A stretch of DNA of 64,000 nucleotides from NCBI GenBank assembly GCA_007115705.1, contig QXEO01000244.1, positions 367,486-431,485 of the forward strand. Reading direction: 5' to 3'. A program made the translations under genes and the position numbers. Each line of letters starts with the position of its first letter. Position 1 is the stretch's first letter. This DNA comes from Dactylis glomerata (lineage: Eukaryota; Streptophyta; Magnoliopsida; Poales; Poaceae). The notes under the pieces were generated by a model. That model saw nothing but the letters and a program-made list of their open reading frames with translations, had not been told where the DNA came from and did not search any database. This document shows positions 11,162 through 21,981 of the stretch, piece after piece.

Positions 11162-11767
11162 GAGAGAGCATGAGATGGCGCGCTAGGACAGCCTTCGACG
11201 CGATGTCTATGAGTCTAAGGTGCGCTACACTCATGGCCTGCGTGCCAAAATGAGCCGAACCCATGTATGGGTCGGTATGTACCAGTTTGAGTCGAACCGA
11301 GTCCGTTTGGGCCCAAAACAGGTTGGTTTTGGGCCAGGTCTTTGCCCAGGTCGCCCCGACCCCTTTAAGTACCCCTGGGGCGCCCCCTTGTATCGTTTAG
11401 ACTACGTTTAGATTACCCCCAAACATCAGAACGAAATTGCTTGTAAGCTTTTCTCTAAAATCATATATTCCTCTTTGTTTCGCTCGGAATATCTACCCCA
11501 CTCCAAGTTTGTTTCGATCTGGAGTTTTACTACTGAGAATTCAAGTGTGATCTGCTGTTCCATTGGGAATTAGGAGATTGCAGAACCGCTTCGTGGTCGG
11601 CGGCTACATGCGCAGGTGTGTGGTGTCTCGAATATCCATAGGGTTGAAGATCTGTTGCATTGGCAACGGGGGAACAGCCGGAGAGTTCGTGTGTGTCTCA
11701 CAGATTATCCACCCAGTCATCATCCATCTACATCGGCTCACTGAGAAGATCAGGCAACCCCTTATCA
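10810..11767 (+). repeat. 3' LTR of the CRM-clade element
   Basis: 958 bp, aligns end to end with 3854-4811 without gaps that I could see. Its first 352 bp are the 3' end of the polyprotein frame. It is followed by the target duplication GCTAA. Confidence 0.93.
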
Positions 11768-11772
11768 GCTAA

Positions 11773-12630
11773 GCAATCCATGTTAAACAATGTAAACAAG
11801 TATTAAACATCAAAACAATGAATACAAGATAGCTCCTAATAAACCACATGCAGATCAAAACTTATTCAAAGCATATGAAGCATGCAACTCTATGTATCTT
11901 AATAATCAACTCCTATATGTCAATCCAAATCTTTCAGTGCATCCAAATCAAATCAAACCAATCCTCCAGTAGCTTTCTCTCAAAATAAATAAACATGGTG
12001 GTCTCACCCAAATAAAAATAAAACAAAGCAAAAGCAAACTATAACAATACTATAAAAGACGCTCCAAGTTTATGTGATAAAACTGCGTTGATAAAAAAAC
12101 AAAAAGTAGACGCGTGCAAACCGAGAGTGTAGTCTAGTGGGGTCTTGACATCCCCGAGCTTATGGTTTTCACCATTCTTGAATGTCTCTTGGTGCAGCTC
12201 CTCTAATTCCTATGAAAAAACTTCAACACAAAGATAGCTCCCATCTCTTTTTTTGTGGGGTGACATTAGTAGGGATAAAAAGCATGATGCTTGCTGCATG
12301 TAATTTCCAAAACAAATTGCATGAAAAGTGTCCAGTAGGTATATAATGTTGTATTCCTTCTCATAAACTCAAACCAATCAAAAAGATTTAGCTTTAAAGC
12401 TCAAAGAATGCATAAAACAAAATTGGACACAATCTGTCTAGAAATATTGCAGCAGCAAAACGTAATTAATTACCCTACTTAAACATGTCGAAAAATTCTA
12501 TAAAAAATCAGCCCTACAGAGGATGAAAATTAGCAACTTCATTTAAAAGGAGAGCTCAATCGGAGCTACAGAGAATTTTTTACTGTAAAGAGCGTGCAGG
12601 AACTTCTGCTCCATAAGTTTTCGACAACTT
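11773..12630 (-). mobile_element. Athila-type internal non-coding segment
   Basis: No gene. On the minus strand it reads as the 3' untranslated part of a degenerate Athila-type gypsy element, between the CRM insertion and the copia insertion. The phrase CCCCGAGCTTATGGTTTTCA (12,153-12,172) is one I associate with large grass gypsy internal regions. Confidence 0.4.
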
Positions 12631-14387
12631 TGTTGGAATTATGCCCTAGAGGCAGTAATAAAGATGTTATTATTATAATTCTTGTTCATGATAATGTTTA
12701 TATTCCATGCTAGAATTGTATTAAGCAGAAACTTTAATACTTGTGTGGTTTATGAACAACAACGTGTCCCTAGTACGCCTCCATGGACTAGCTCATTGAT
12801 TAATGATGGTTAAGGTTTCCTAACCATAGACATGAGTTGTCAATTAATAATGAGATCATGTCATTAGGACAATGATGTGATGGACAGACCCAAATAAAGC
12901 ACAGCAATTAGATCGTGTTATTGTGTTCATCTTTGTGAAGCTTTTTCCTATGTCATGTATTGTGTTCCTTAGACCATGAGACAATGCAACTCCCTAGTAT
13001 CGGAAGAGAGCTTTGAGGTCATCAAACATCATCCTATGAAAGGGTGATCATAAAGGTGTCTCTTAGGTGATCAGAAAGTACTTGTTGGGTTGTATGTATC
13101 GAGATGGAATTTGTCCCTCCCGAGTTGGAGAGATATACTTTGGGCCCACTCGGTAATCGATATCAACACCGCTTGCAAGCATGTGGCTAAGGAATTAATC
13201 ACAAAGTGATATCGGATTACAGAACGAGTAAAGTACTTGCTGTGAACGAGATTGAACTAGGTATGCCGATACCGACGATCGAATCTCGGGCGAGTAAAAT
13301 ATCGCGAGACGAAGGGAATACAAATACGGGATTGATTGAATCCTGACATCGTGGTTCATCCGATATGATCATCGCTAAGTGCGTGGGAGTCAATATGGAT
13401 TTCCAGATCCCGCTATTGATTATTGATGGAGATCATGTCCGCATATTCTCAAACCCGTAGGGTCACACACTTAACGCAAATCAACGCTAGGGTAGTTTCG
13501 GGATATATGTGAAAATGTTTTGAAGAGTTACGGAATTGTTTCGGGTGAAAAATACAATGTTTATTAATTGTGTTAATTAATAAATATTAAGCACTATTTA
13601 TTTAGCAGAAATAAATAAAGAGAAAAAAAAGAAAAGAAAAAGAGAAAAGCAGCGCTCCCTGGCACGCTCGATCGCATCGATCGGAGCGGCCAGGCGATAG
13701 CTCCTGGTACGCTCGCGTGCATGGCCTCTTGGCCAAAGCCTTTTGGGCCTGCTCGCATATGGACCTGGACGTCATGCTCATGCGTGCTTACCGATCGACG
13801 ATTCAATCGTGGACGATCGTGGCCGCGCTGCTTGCATGCTCTGCGATCTAACCTAGCGTGCACGCTAAGCAGAGCTCGGCCAAACTTGTATTGCAAGTTT
13901 CGTAGCGTCGTGAGCGTCTATAAAAGGACCAGTGCGAGCCGCCGGTTAGGTTAGACTTAATTTGTGCGGAGCCGCTGCCCAGTTTCTAAAGCCTCCTTTT
14001 TTCGTTCTTCTTCCACCACGCAAACAGGCGAAGCCCTGTCGGCGCATACTCTCCACCATAGACACCACGCCGTTGTGCTGTCGATCCCATCTACCACTCC
14101 ACCATATCTTGCTGGACCAGGAAGGCGGAGTCGTTGGTGCGCTGTACGTGTGCATCTCTCGGAGGCGTCGCCACTTGCGGCGTTGGATCGGATCGGATCA
14201 CGAGGAGGAGACGGCTAGTACGACTACATCATCCATGTTCTGTGGAACGTTTCCGCTGTGCAATTTCTTCAAGGGTATGAAGATCTCATCTATCTCTCTC
14301 ATTGATTACATCTCCTAGATTAGATCTTGGCTTTCTTGTTCGCATCCGTAGGAATTTTTTTGATTTACTATGCTGCGAAATCCATCA
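12631..14387 (+). repeat. 5' LTR of BARE-1/Angela-type copia
   Basis: 1,757 bp from TGTTGG to CCATCA. It contains a clear TATA box (13919-13926) and a GA-rich insertion around 13,617-13,650 that the 3' LTR lacks. Confidence 0.9.
13919..13926 (+). promoter_or_regulatory. LTR TATA box
   Basis: TATAAAAG, conserved at the matching place in the 3' LTR (23253-23260). The GC-rich leader and splice-like context downstream fit the retrotransposon promoter. Confidence 0.7.
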
Positions 14388-14388
14388 G

Positions 14389-14400
14389 TGGTATCAGAGC
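14389..14400 (+). promoter_or_regulatory. Primer binding site of copia element
   Basis: TGGTATCAGAGC, the complement of the initiator Met-tRNA 3' end, starts just after the 5' LTR. Confidence 0.85.
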
Positions 14401-15613
14401 TAGATCTATGCGTAGATGTGTTTCATGAGTAGAACGCAACATGCTTGTTGTGGGCGTTGATGTTTTCTGTTGCAAACCTCTATGTTGTGTACTTCTTATG
14501 GCGCGGCATAGTGAGATCGAAGCAGTCCAGGCCAACTTTACGCGACCTCGTTCACGAGACCGGCTTCGCACTTGACGTGTGGCTTGTTCCACACATGCGG
14601 CTGGTGGATACTAGTTTCTCTCACTATAGTAGTCATGAGATTTACAACGGATGTTAGCAACCATAATATCACCATTGTGGCTTTTCTATGGTAAGAATCG
14701 TTCTTAACTTGTTACTCCCATAAGCCACGTAAAAACATGCAACAACAAAGTAGAGGCGTCTAACTTGTTTTTGCAAGGAGTGTTTTGTGATATGGTATGG
14801 CCACAAGATGTGATATGATATATGTGATGTATGCGATGATCATGTTTTGTAATATTTCACGACTTGCATGTCGATGAGTTCACAACCGGCAGGAGCCATA
14901 TGGTTGTCTTTATAATTGTGTATGACCTGCATGTCAACTTCTTATACGCCATGTAATATCTTTACTTTATCACTAAGTAGTTAGCAATAGTTGTAGTTGC
15001 TACTCGTGGTGGAGGTAATCATGGTGGAGTGATGGAGATCATGCCGGCGCTCACAAGATGGAGATCATTGCGCGGAGATTGGCTATACCATGTCACATAA
15101 AATTATATGCATGTGATGTTTATCTTTTATGTATCTTATTTTACTTTGATCGCGACGGTAGCATTATAAGATGATTCCTCACTTAAAGATCAAGATAAAA
15201 TTGTGTTCTCCCCATGTATGCACCATTGCGAAAGTTTGTCGTTTTGAAGTATCTCGTGATGATCGGGTGCTATAAACTCTACGTTCACATACAACGGGTG
15301 CAAGCCAGTTTTGCACACGCGGAAATACTTGGGTTTGACTTGACGAGCCTAGCATGTATAGACATGGCCTCAGAACACATGAACCGAAAGGTTAAACATG
15401 AGTTATATGAATGATATGATCGACACTTCGTTGTCCACCATTGAAACCATATCTCTTCTCGTGAAGATCGGATTAGGTGTGGTGAATTTGGATCGTGTTC
15501 ACTAAACAACTTGAGGGATGTTGATTTTAGTGGGAGTTCATCTAGTAATTTGATTAAGTTGAACTAGTTATCATGAACATAGTCTAAATTGTACTTGCAA
15601 TGTTGTAGATCAA
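14401..15613 (+). other. Untranslated leader of copia element
   Basis: About 1.2 kb between primer site and gag. BARE-type elements normally have a long leader here. No frame of note. Confidence 0.6.
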
Positions 15614-16021
15614 ATGGCTAAGTCCAACTTTAACTTCAACGTGTTTGCTGAGAAAGAAAAGCTTAAAAACAATGGGTCTAACTTCACCAACTGGTTCCGC
15701 AATCTGAGGATCATTCTCGCTGGCGGACAAAAAGCTTATGTACTTGAGGAAGCGCTAGGTAACCCCCTGCTGCAACAGCGAAAACTGAAGAACTTGCTGA
15801 CTTCAATTCTCACAGAGATGATTATGATGCGATTATGAGTACCATGTTTTTTTCTATGGAACCGGAACTTCAAAATTGTTTTGAGAAGTACCGTGGGCCT
15901 TATGAGATACTTGAGGAACTGAAAACCATGTTTCAGACTCAAGCCTGTTCTGAGAGATATGAGATCTCTGAGAAGTTCTTTAACTGCAAAATGGAGGAAG
16001 GGAGTTCCATTAGTGAGCACA
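15614..16021 (+). pseudogene. Copia gag, N-terminal part, frameshifted
   Basis: The start MAKSNFNFNVFAEKEKLK is the typical BARE/Angela Gag N-terminus. The frame is lost near 15,765-15,770 in a run of C residues (a one-base loss) and resumes in another frame as DDYDAIMSTM...EISEKFFNCKMEEGSSISEH. Gag is then split at 16,021 by the nested LTR element and continues at 18,409. Confidence 0.8.
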
Positions 16022-16574
16022 TGGTGAGGATTGGCACGCCAGGACGACCTACAATATGTGATAATTAAGTCTAAGGTTGTGTCATTAATTTGTATCTATG
16101 TTCATGTTATTCTGTGTGCTAGGTCATGTTATGGGCCACTTAGGTTTTTATTTTATGTTTTGGGTTTGGGCCTGTCCAAGCCCAGTAGTTTTCTGGCCGC
16201 CTATATAAGGAGGCTGGGCGGCTAGGGTTTAGGAGGGCAGAAAATTATGTAGAACTTTTAGTTCAAGTTATCACCGTCCCTCTGGGATCGGCGTGTGTGA
16301 CGGCGTCTCGGACGTTCGTCTAGTTATCTATCAATAAAGACAAGAGAGTTCTTGAATTGTCAAGAGTAATCCTGTGTGCGCGAAGGTCCTTGAATCTGTC
16401 AAGGGTTGTCGAGCTATTGGCGTGTTGATTCAGCGTGAGGTTCGTCGTTCATCGTCGAGTTGCTCGCAGGATTGGTGTTCCCCAATCTTCAGGTCACGTG
16501 TTCCGCTCACGTGATTGGGAGATCTATCAGATCAAGAGGTGCATCATGAAAGATCGGGCAAACAATCTTTATCA
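16022..16574 (+). repeat. 5' LTR of nested non-autonomous element
   Basis: 553 bp. TATATAAG box at 16202-16209. Ends in GGGCAAACAATCTTTATCA, similar to the CRM LTR end GGGCAACCCCTTATCA. Confidence 0.9.
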
Positions 16575-16577
16575 TCT

Positions 16578-16589
16578 TGGTATCAGAGC
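16578..16589 (+). promoter_or_regulatory. Primer binding site of nested element
   Basis: TGGTATCAGAGC, three bases after the LTR, the same spacing as in the CRM-clade element. Confidence 0.8.
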
Positions 16590-17840
16590 ACTAGGTTGAT
16601 CACGGTGCAAGGTGGATTTGCTGTTGCCAGGCTAATTTTCATCTGCTAGACGGCCAGGTTTATTCTTAGTGGTGGTGGAATTTTTCTTGGCCAGATCGAA
16701 AGCAGCAAGACGCAGGTGGCGGCGGACGTATGTTCGGTAGATTGCAAGTTATCTAATCTCGATCGAGCCAGCTAAAAAAAAAGAAACCAGATCGACTGCC
16801 GCCTAGGGACATACGATCTCTCCTATCAGGCAAGACCTGCATCGCTTGCAAGGACGAGAAGTTATATTCTAGCTGGATTCGTTTCAGTTTTGGAGTGCTA
16901 TCAAGGACATGGGATCGTCGCCGGAGTATGCCAGCCAGCGATAAAAAAAAAACGGTGATCGGCCCCGCGCGCCGAAGGACAGAGGATGTCTGTCCCCGAG
17001 CGAGCGCTAGCTCGCGCGCCTTGGACCGACTTGGCCATCCGCACCCTGGCACTCTCATGGCCGCGCATATTCATCTCGCATGAAGTTAGGAAGGAAAGCA
17101 AGAATATTTTCGTTTGGATTGGAACTGCTACGTGCGACAGAATTGCTCAGATTTCTTCGTATTCCGTTCGAGTGGGTCAGGCAAACACACAAACAAGGAA
17201 ATTTCTGAATCGGATGTTGTGGTCTTGGTGCGTGGTTCCCAGCTAGCAATAGAAAAGGAAGTTTACGTGTAAATTGGAAGACCATTCACACGTTTTTCAG
17301 TTCTGGCTGTTTGGGTGCATTTACATACAGGAAATAAGGATTTGGTGCAGAATATTGATACTGCATATACGTGACTATATTGGACCAATTTTGGTGTAGT
17401 TTCTGCGTGTGGTTGAAAAAAAAAGAGACACTGTTAGCAGTTCCAAAAAGGTGACAGATTCAGTACATTTGGATCCTTGGCATGTAGGAAATTGTTCTGT
17501 TTGTTTTGGGTGATGTGCTTTGTTTGCTACCAAAATTTAGTTTGCGTCTGCAGGTATATTCAGCTCATTTGGACCCTCAGTGTGCAAGAGTATGTCATGT
17601 CCGTTTTGGGTGATCTGCTCATATGCTTTGAGACTGCTTTCTGGTGATAGTTTGTGATTCAATCAGGTTTGTTGGTTGGTGGCGCCGAAGACTAAAAAGG
17701 TGCCAAGAGCAAGTCAAGCTAGCCGAGAGGGAGGATGTGGTGTGGCAGGCTGGCAAGACTTGAAGATGGACAGTGGCAATATTGCAGATTTGATGCCATG
17801 TTTTACGAGAAGACCCTCTGGCGTTGAGGACAACGCCTTT
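16590..17840 (+). other. Non-coding interior of nested element
   Basis: No frame over about 100 residues and no retroviral domain on either strand. Composition alternates between GC-rich and T-rich blocks. The 3' end (about 17,690-17,855) resembles the region just after the last coding domain of gypsy elements, so the interior looks like leader plus tail with the genes lost or replaced. Confidence 0.6.
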
Positions 17841-17855
17841 CTAAGAAGGGGAGGA
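17841..17855 (+). promoter_or_regulatory. Polypurine tract of nested element
   Basis: CTAAGAAGGGGAGGA directly before the 3' LTR. The preceding CGTTGAGGACAACGCCTTT matches the CRM-clade sequence CGTCGAGGTCGACGCCTTT at the same place. Confidence 0.75.
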
Positions 17856-18408
17856 TGGTGAGGATTGGCACGCCAGGACGACCTACAATATGTGATAATT
17901 AAGTCTAAGGTTGTGTTATTAATTTGTATCTATGTTCATGTTATTCCGTGTGCTAGGTCATGTTATGGGCCACTTAGGTTTTTATTTTATATTTTGGGTT
18001 TGGGCCTGTCCAAGCCCAACAGTTTTCTGGCCACCTATATAAGGAGGCTGGGCGGCTAGGGTTTAGGAGGGCAGAAAATTATGTAGAACTTTTAGTTCAA
18101 GTTATCACCGTCCCTCTGGGATCAGCGTGTGTGATGGCGTCTCGGACGTTCGTCTAGTTATCTATCAATAAAGACAAGAGAGTTCTTGAATTGTCAAGAG
18201 TAATCTTGTGTGCGCGAAGGTCCTTGAATCTGTCAAGGGTTGTCGAGCTATTGGCGTGTTGATTCAGCGTGAGGTTCATCGTTCATCGTCGAGTTGCTCG
18301 CAGGATTGGCGTTCCCCAATCTTCAGGTCGCGTGTTCCGCTCACGTGATTGGGAGATCTATCAGATCAGAAGGTGCATTGTGAAAGATCGGGCAAACAAT
18401 CTTTATCA
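17856..18408 (+). repeat. 3' LTR of nested non-autonomous element
   Basis: 553 bp, same ends as 16022-16574; TATATAAG box at 18036-18043. Confidence 0.9.
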
Positions 18409-19068
18409 GCACGCCATTAAGATGGTGGGCTACACTCAACGCCTTGAGCAACTGGACTACAAGATTCCAGAAGAGCTCAAGATTGACAGAGTTTTGCAAT
18501 CACTCCCTCCTAGCTACAAAGGCTTTGTAGTTACTCACAATCAAATTGGTTCCACTGATACAATCACTGAGCTCTTCGCTAAGCTGAAAGCTGCGGAGGT
18601 GGATATCAAGAAAGATAATCATGTGTTGATGGTCAACAAGACCACTAGCTTCAAGAAAGCTAAGGGTGCAAAGGGATCCTTCAAGAAAGGCAGCGGCAAG
18701 CGCGTTGCCCCTACTGAGAAGAAGCTCAAGTCTGGTCCTAAGCCTATTGCAAGGACAAGGGTCACTGGAAGCGCAACTGTCCGAAGTACTTAGCGGACAA
18801 GAAGGCTGGCACCATCAAAGGTATATTTGATATACATGTTATTGATGTCTACCTTACTAGCGCTCGTTGTAGTGCCTAGGTATATGATATTGGTTCAGTT
18901 GCTAATATTTGTAACTCGAAACAGGAGCTACGGAATAGACGGCGGCTAGCAAGGGATGAGGTGATGATGCGCGTCGGCAATGGATCAAAAGTTGATGTGA
19001 TGGCCATCGGCACGCTCTCCTTAGTTTTACCTTCGGGATTAGTTTTAAACCTTAATAAGTGTTATTAT
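18409..19068 (+). pseudogene. Copia gag C-terminus and protease, broken
   Basis: Continues Gag after the nested insertion (KIPEELKIDRVLQSLPPSY). The CCHC knuckle (CKDKGHWKRNC) at about 18,752-18,784 lies in a different frame. In the protease, the active-site triplet reads D-I-G-S where D-T-G-S is expected, an in-frame TAG lies a few codons before it (18,877-18,879), and the frame slips again near 19,060. The protease cannot be functional. Confidence 0.8.
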
Positions 19069-19069
19069 T

Positions 19070-20614
19070 GTGCCTGCATTGAGCATGAACATTATATCTG
19101 GATCGTGTTTATTGCAAGACGGTTATTCATTTAAGTCAGAGAATAATGGTTGTTCTATTTATATGAATAACATCTTTTATGGTCCTGCACTTGTTGTGGA
19201 TGGTTTATTTCTTCTAAATCTCGAAAGCAATGAAACACACATCCATAACATTGAGGCTAAAAGATGCAAAGTAGATAGTGATAATCCAACTTATTTGTGG
19301 CACTACCGTCTAGGTCATATTGGCATAAAATGCATGAAGAAACTCCATTCTGGTGGACTTCTGGAGTCTCTTGATTTTGAATCATTTGACACGTGCGAGC
19401 CATGTCTCATGGGCAAGATGATCAAAACCCCGTTCTCCGGAATAATGGAGCGAGCAACGGACTTATTGGAAATCATACATACCGATGTGTGCGGACCAAT
19501 GAGTATTTCAATGCGCGGTGGATATCGCTATTTTCTCACTTTTACTGATGACTTAAGTAGATATGGGTATGTCTATTTAACGAAACATAAATCTGAAACG
19601 TTTGAAAAGTTCAAAGAATTTCAGAACGAAGTGGAAAACCATCGTAACAGGAAAATTAAATTTCTACGATCCGATCGTGGAGGTGAATATTTGAGTTATG
19701 ATTTTCTCACGCATCTTAAAGCAAGCGGAATTGTTTTGCAACTCACGCCACCTGGAACACAACAGCGCAATGGTGTGTCTGAACACCGAAATCGAACTCT
19801 ATTAGATATGGTTCGATCGATGATGTCTCTTACAGATTTACCATTATCATTTTGGGGTTATGCATTAGAAACCGCTGCATTCACTTTAAATAGGGCACCA
19901 TCTAAATCAGTTGAGACGACACCATATGAACTATGGTTTGGTGCTAAACCTAAGCTGTTGTTTCTTAAAGTTTGGGGATGCGAAGCTTACGTCAAGAAGT
20001 TGATGTCGGACAAGCTCGAACCCAAAGCGGAGAAATGTGTCTTCATAGGATACCCTAAGGAAACGATTGGGTATACCTTCTACCACAGATCCAAAGGCAA
20101 AGTCTTTGTTGCTAAGAACGGATCCTTTCTTGAGAAGGAGTTTCTCTTAAAAGAAGTGAGTGGGAGGAAGGTAGAGCTAGATGAGGTTATTGAACCTTCT
20201 CTCGAATTGGAGAGTAGCGCAGCACCCGAAGTTGTTACGGCACCGCCTACACCAACAGGAGAGGAAGCTAATGATGAGGATCATGAAACTTCGAATGATG
20301 CTACTACTGAACTTTGCAGGTCGACAAGGTCGCGTGCCACTCCTGAGTGGTACGGCAACCCTGTCTTAACCATCATGTTGTTAGACAACAATGAACCTGC
20401 GAACTATGAGGAAGCAATGATGAGCCCAGACTCTGAGAAATGGCTAGAGGCCATGAAATCCGAATTGGGATCCATGAGCGAAAACCAAGTATGGACTTTG
20501 GTGGACCTTCCTAGCGACCGTAAGGTCGTTGAGTGCAAATGGATTTTCAAGAAGAAAACGGACGCAGATGGTAATGTTACTATCTATAAAGCTCGGCTTG
20601 TCCAAGGGTGTTGA
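19070..20614 (+). pseudogene. Copia integrase and start of RT, frame open but truncated
   Basis: 514 codons open. Integrase zinc site H-H-C-C is seen in WHYRLGHIGIKCM and CEPCLMGK; catalytic D, D and E are in IIHTDVCGP, FLRSDRGGEY and GVSEHRNRT. The RT begins near WLEAMKSELGSM. The frame ends at 20,612-20,614 because about 20 bases are missing between ARLV and VDYDETFSPV relative to other copia elements. Confidence 0.85.
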
Positions 20615-21953
20615 CTACGATGAGACTTTCTCTCCCGTAGCGATGTTTAAGTCCATTCAGATTTTATTAGCAATTGCTGCATTTCATGATTATGAAATTT
20701 GGCAGATGGATGTCAAGACTGCGTTCCTCAATGGCAACATTGATGAAGAGTTGTATATGATGCAGCCCAAAGGTTTTGTCAATCCTAAGGATGCTGATAA
20801 GGTGTGCAAACTTCAGTGTTCCATTTATGGGCTGAAGCAAGCATCCTGGAGTTGGAACCTTCGTTTTGATCAAGTGATCAAGAGTTTTGAATTTGTTCCA
20901 AATTGCTATGAAGCTTGTGTCTACAAGAAAGTGAGTGGGAGCTCGGTGACATTTTTAGTACTATATGTGGATGACATATTGATTATTGGAAATGACATTG
21001 ATATGCTTAACGATGTGAAGAGTTATTTGAATAAATGTTTTTCAATGAAAGACCTAGGAGAAGCTGCTTATATATTAGGCATCAAAATCTATAGAGATAG
21101 ACAAAGATGCCTAATAGGTTTAAGCCAAAGTACATACCTAGACAAAGTTCTAAAAATATTCAGAATGGATAAAGCAAAGAAAGGTTCATTGCCCATGTTG
21201 TCAGGTAAGATATTGAGCAAGGCTCAGTGTCCAGCTACGGTAAAAGATAGAGAAACTATGAGCAAAGTGCCATATGCCTTGGCCATAGGTTCTATCATGT
21301 ATGCCATGCTGTGTACTAGACCGGATGTGTCCAATGCTCTTAGTTTGACGAGCAGATACGAAAGTGATCCAGGAGTGGAACACTGGACAGCTGTAAAGAA
21401 CATCCTAAAGTATTTAAATAGGACTAAAGAAATGTTCTTGGTCTATGGAGGTGATGAGCAGCTCGTCATAAAAGCTTACGTTGACGCTAGTTTCGACACC
21501 GACCCGGATGATTCTAAATCTCAGACAGGATATGTTTATATTTTGAATGGTGGAGCTGTGAGCTAGAGAAGCTGCAAGCAAAGCGTGATCACAGGATCTA
21601 CAATCGAAGCGGAATACATGGCTGCTTTGGAAGCGTCAAGTGAAGGAGTTTGGATCAGGAACTTCATCACTGAGCTTGGTGTGGTTCCAAGTGCCTTGGA
21701 CCCACTGGAGATATTATGCGACAACACTGGCGCCATAGCATTGGCTAAGGAACCAAGATATCATCCAAAAACCAAGCACATCAACCGCCGTTTCCATATA
21801 ATTCAAGATTATATAGCAGATGGAGATCTGAAGATTAGCAAAGTACATACGGATCTGAATGTCGCAGATCCGTTGACTAAACCTCTTCAACGAGCAAAAC
21901 ATGATCAGCACCTTAATCCCATGGGTGTTAGATTGTTACCAGATGTAAACTAG
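20615..21953 (+). pseudogene. Copia reverse transcriptase and RNase H, one stop
   Basis: RT continues with VDYDETFSPVAMF, WQMDVKTAFLNG, CSIYGLKQASWSWN and the catalytic LYVDDILIIG. RNase H starts near KAYVDASFDTD. A TAG at 21,564-21,566 stands where TGG is expected (SWRS), then the frame resumes with SVITGSTIEAEYMAAL, LCDNTGAI and ADPLTKPL to 21,953. Confidence 0.85.
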
Positions 21954-21981
21954 ATTATTGACTCTAGTGCAAGTGGGAGAC

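Larger units (their letters stand above)
3854..11767 (+). mobile_element. Complete CRM-clade Ty3/gypsy retrotransposon
   Basis: A 7,914-bp element with two 958-bp LTRs (3854-4811 and 10810-11767), both TGATGAGG...CTTATCA, flanked by a perfect 5-bp duplication GCTAA (3849-3853 and 11768-11772). It has a Met-tRNA-type primer site, a purine tract before the 3' LTR and a single open gag-pol frame. The LTR start TGATGAGGACATCC and a polyprotein that runs into the 3' LTR are known traits of the CRM (centromeric retrotransposon of maize) chromovirus clade. I counted by eye about 13 differences between the LTRs (about 1.4%), mostly transitions, so it is young (roughly half a million years at the usual grass rate of 1.3e-8). 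It may still be autonomous. Confidence 0.95.
16022..18408 (+). mobile_element. Non-autonomous gypsy-type LTR element nested in copia gag
   Basis: A 2,387-bp element with two 553-bp LTRs (16022-16574, 17856-18408), TGGTGAGGAT...CTTTATCA. It splits the copia gag codons; flanks are GCACA (16017-16021) and GCACG (18409-18413), a 5-bp duplication with one change. It has a Met primer site and a purine tract but no coding capacity in its 1,281-bp interior. Its ends, primer-site spacing (TCTTGGTATCAG) and the sequence before the 3' LTR closely resemble those of the CRM-clade element at 3,854-11,767, so it may use the enzymes of such a gypsy element. About 16 LTR differences by eye (2.9%). Confidence 0.9.

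Noticed and set aside
14389..14400. Sequences resembling tRNA 3' ends at several places
   Set aside because: They are primer binding sites next to LTRs; no cloverleaf can be drawn around any of them.
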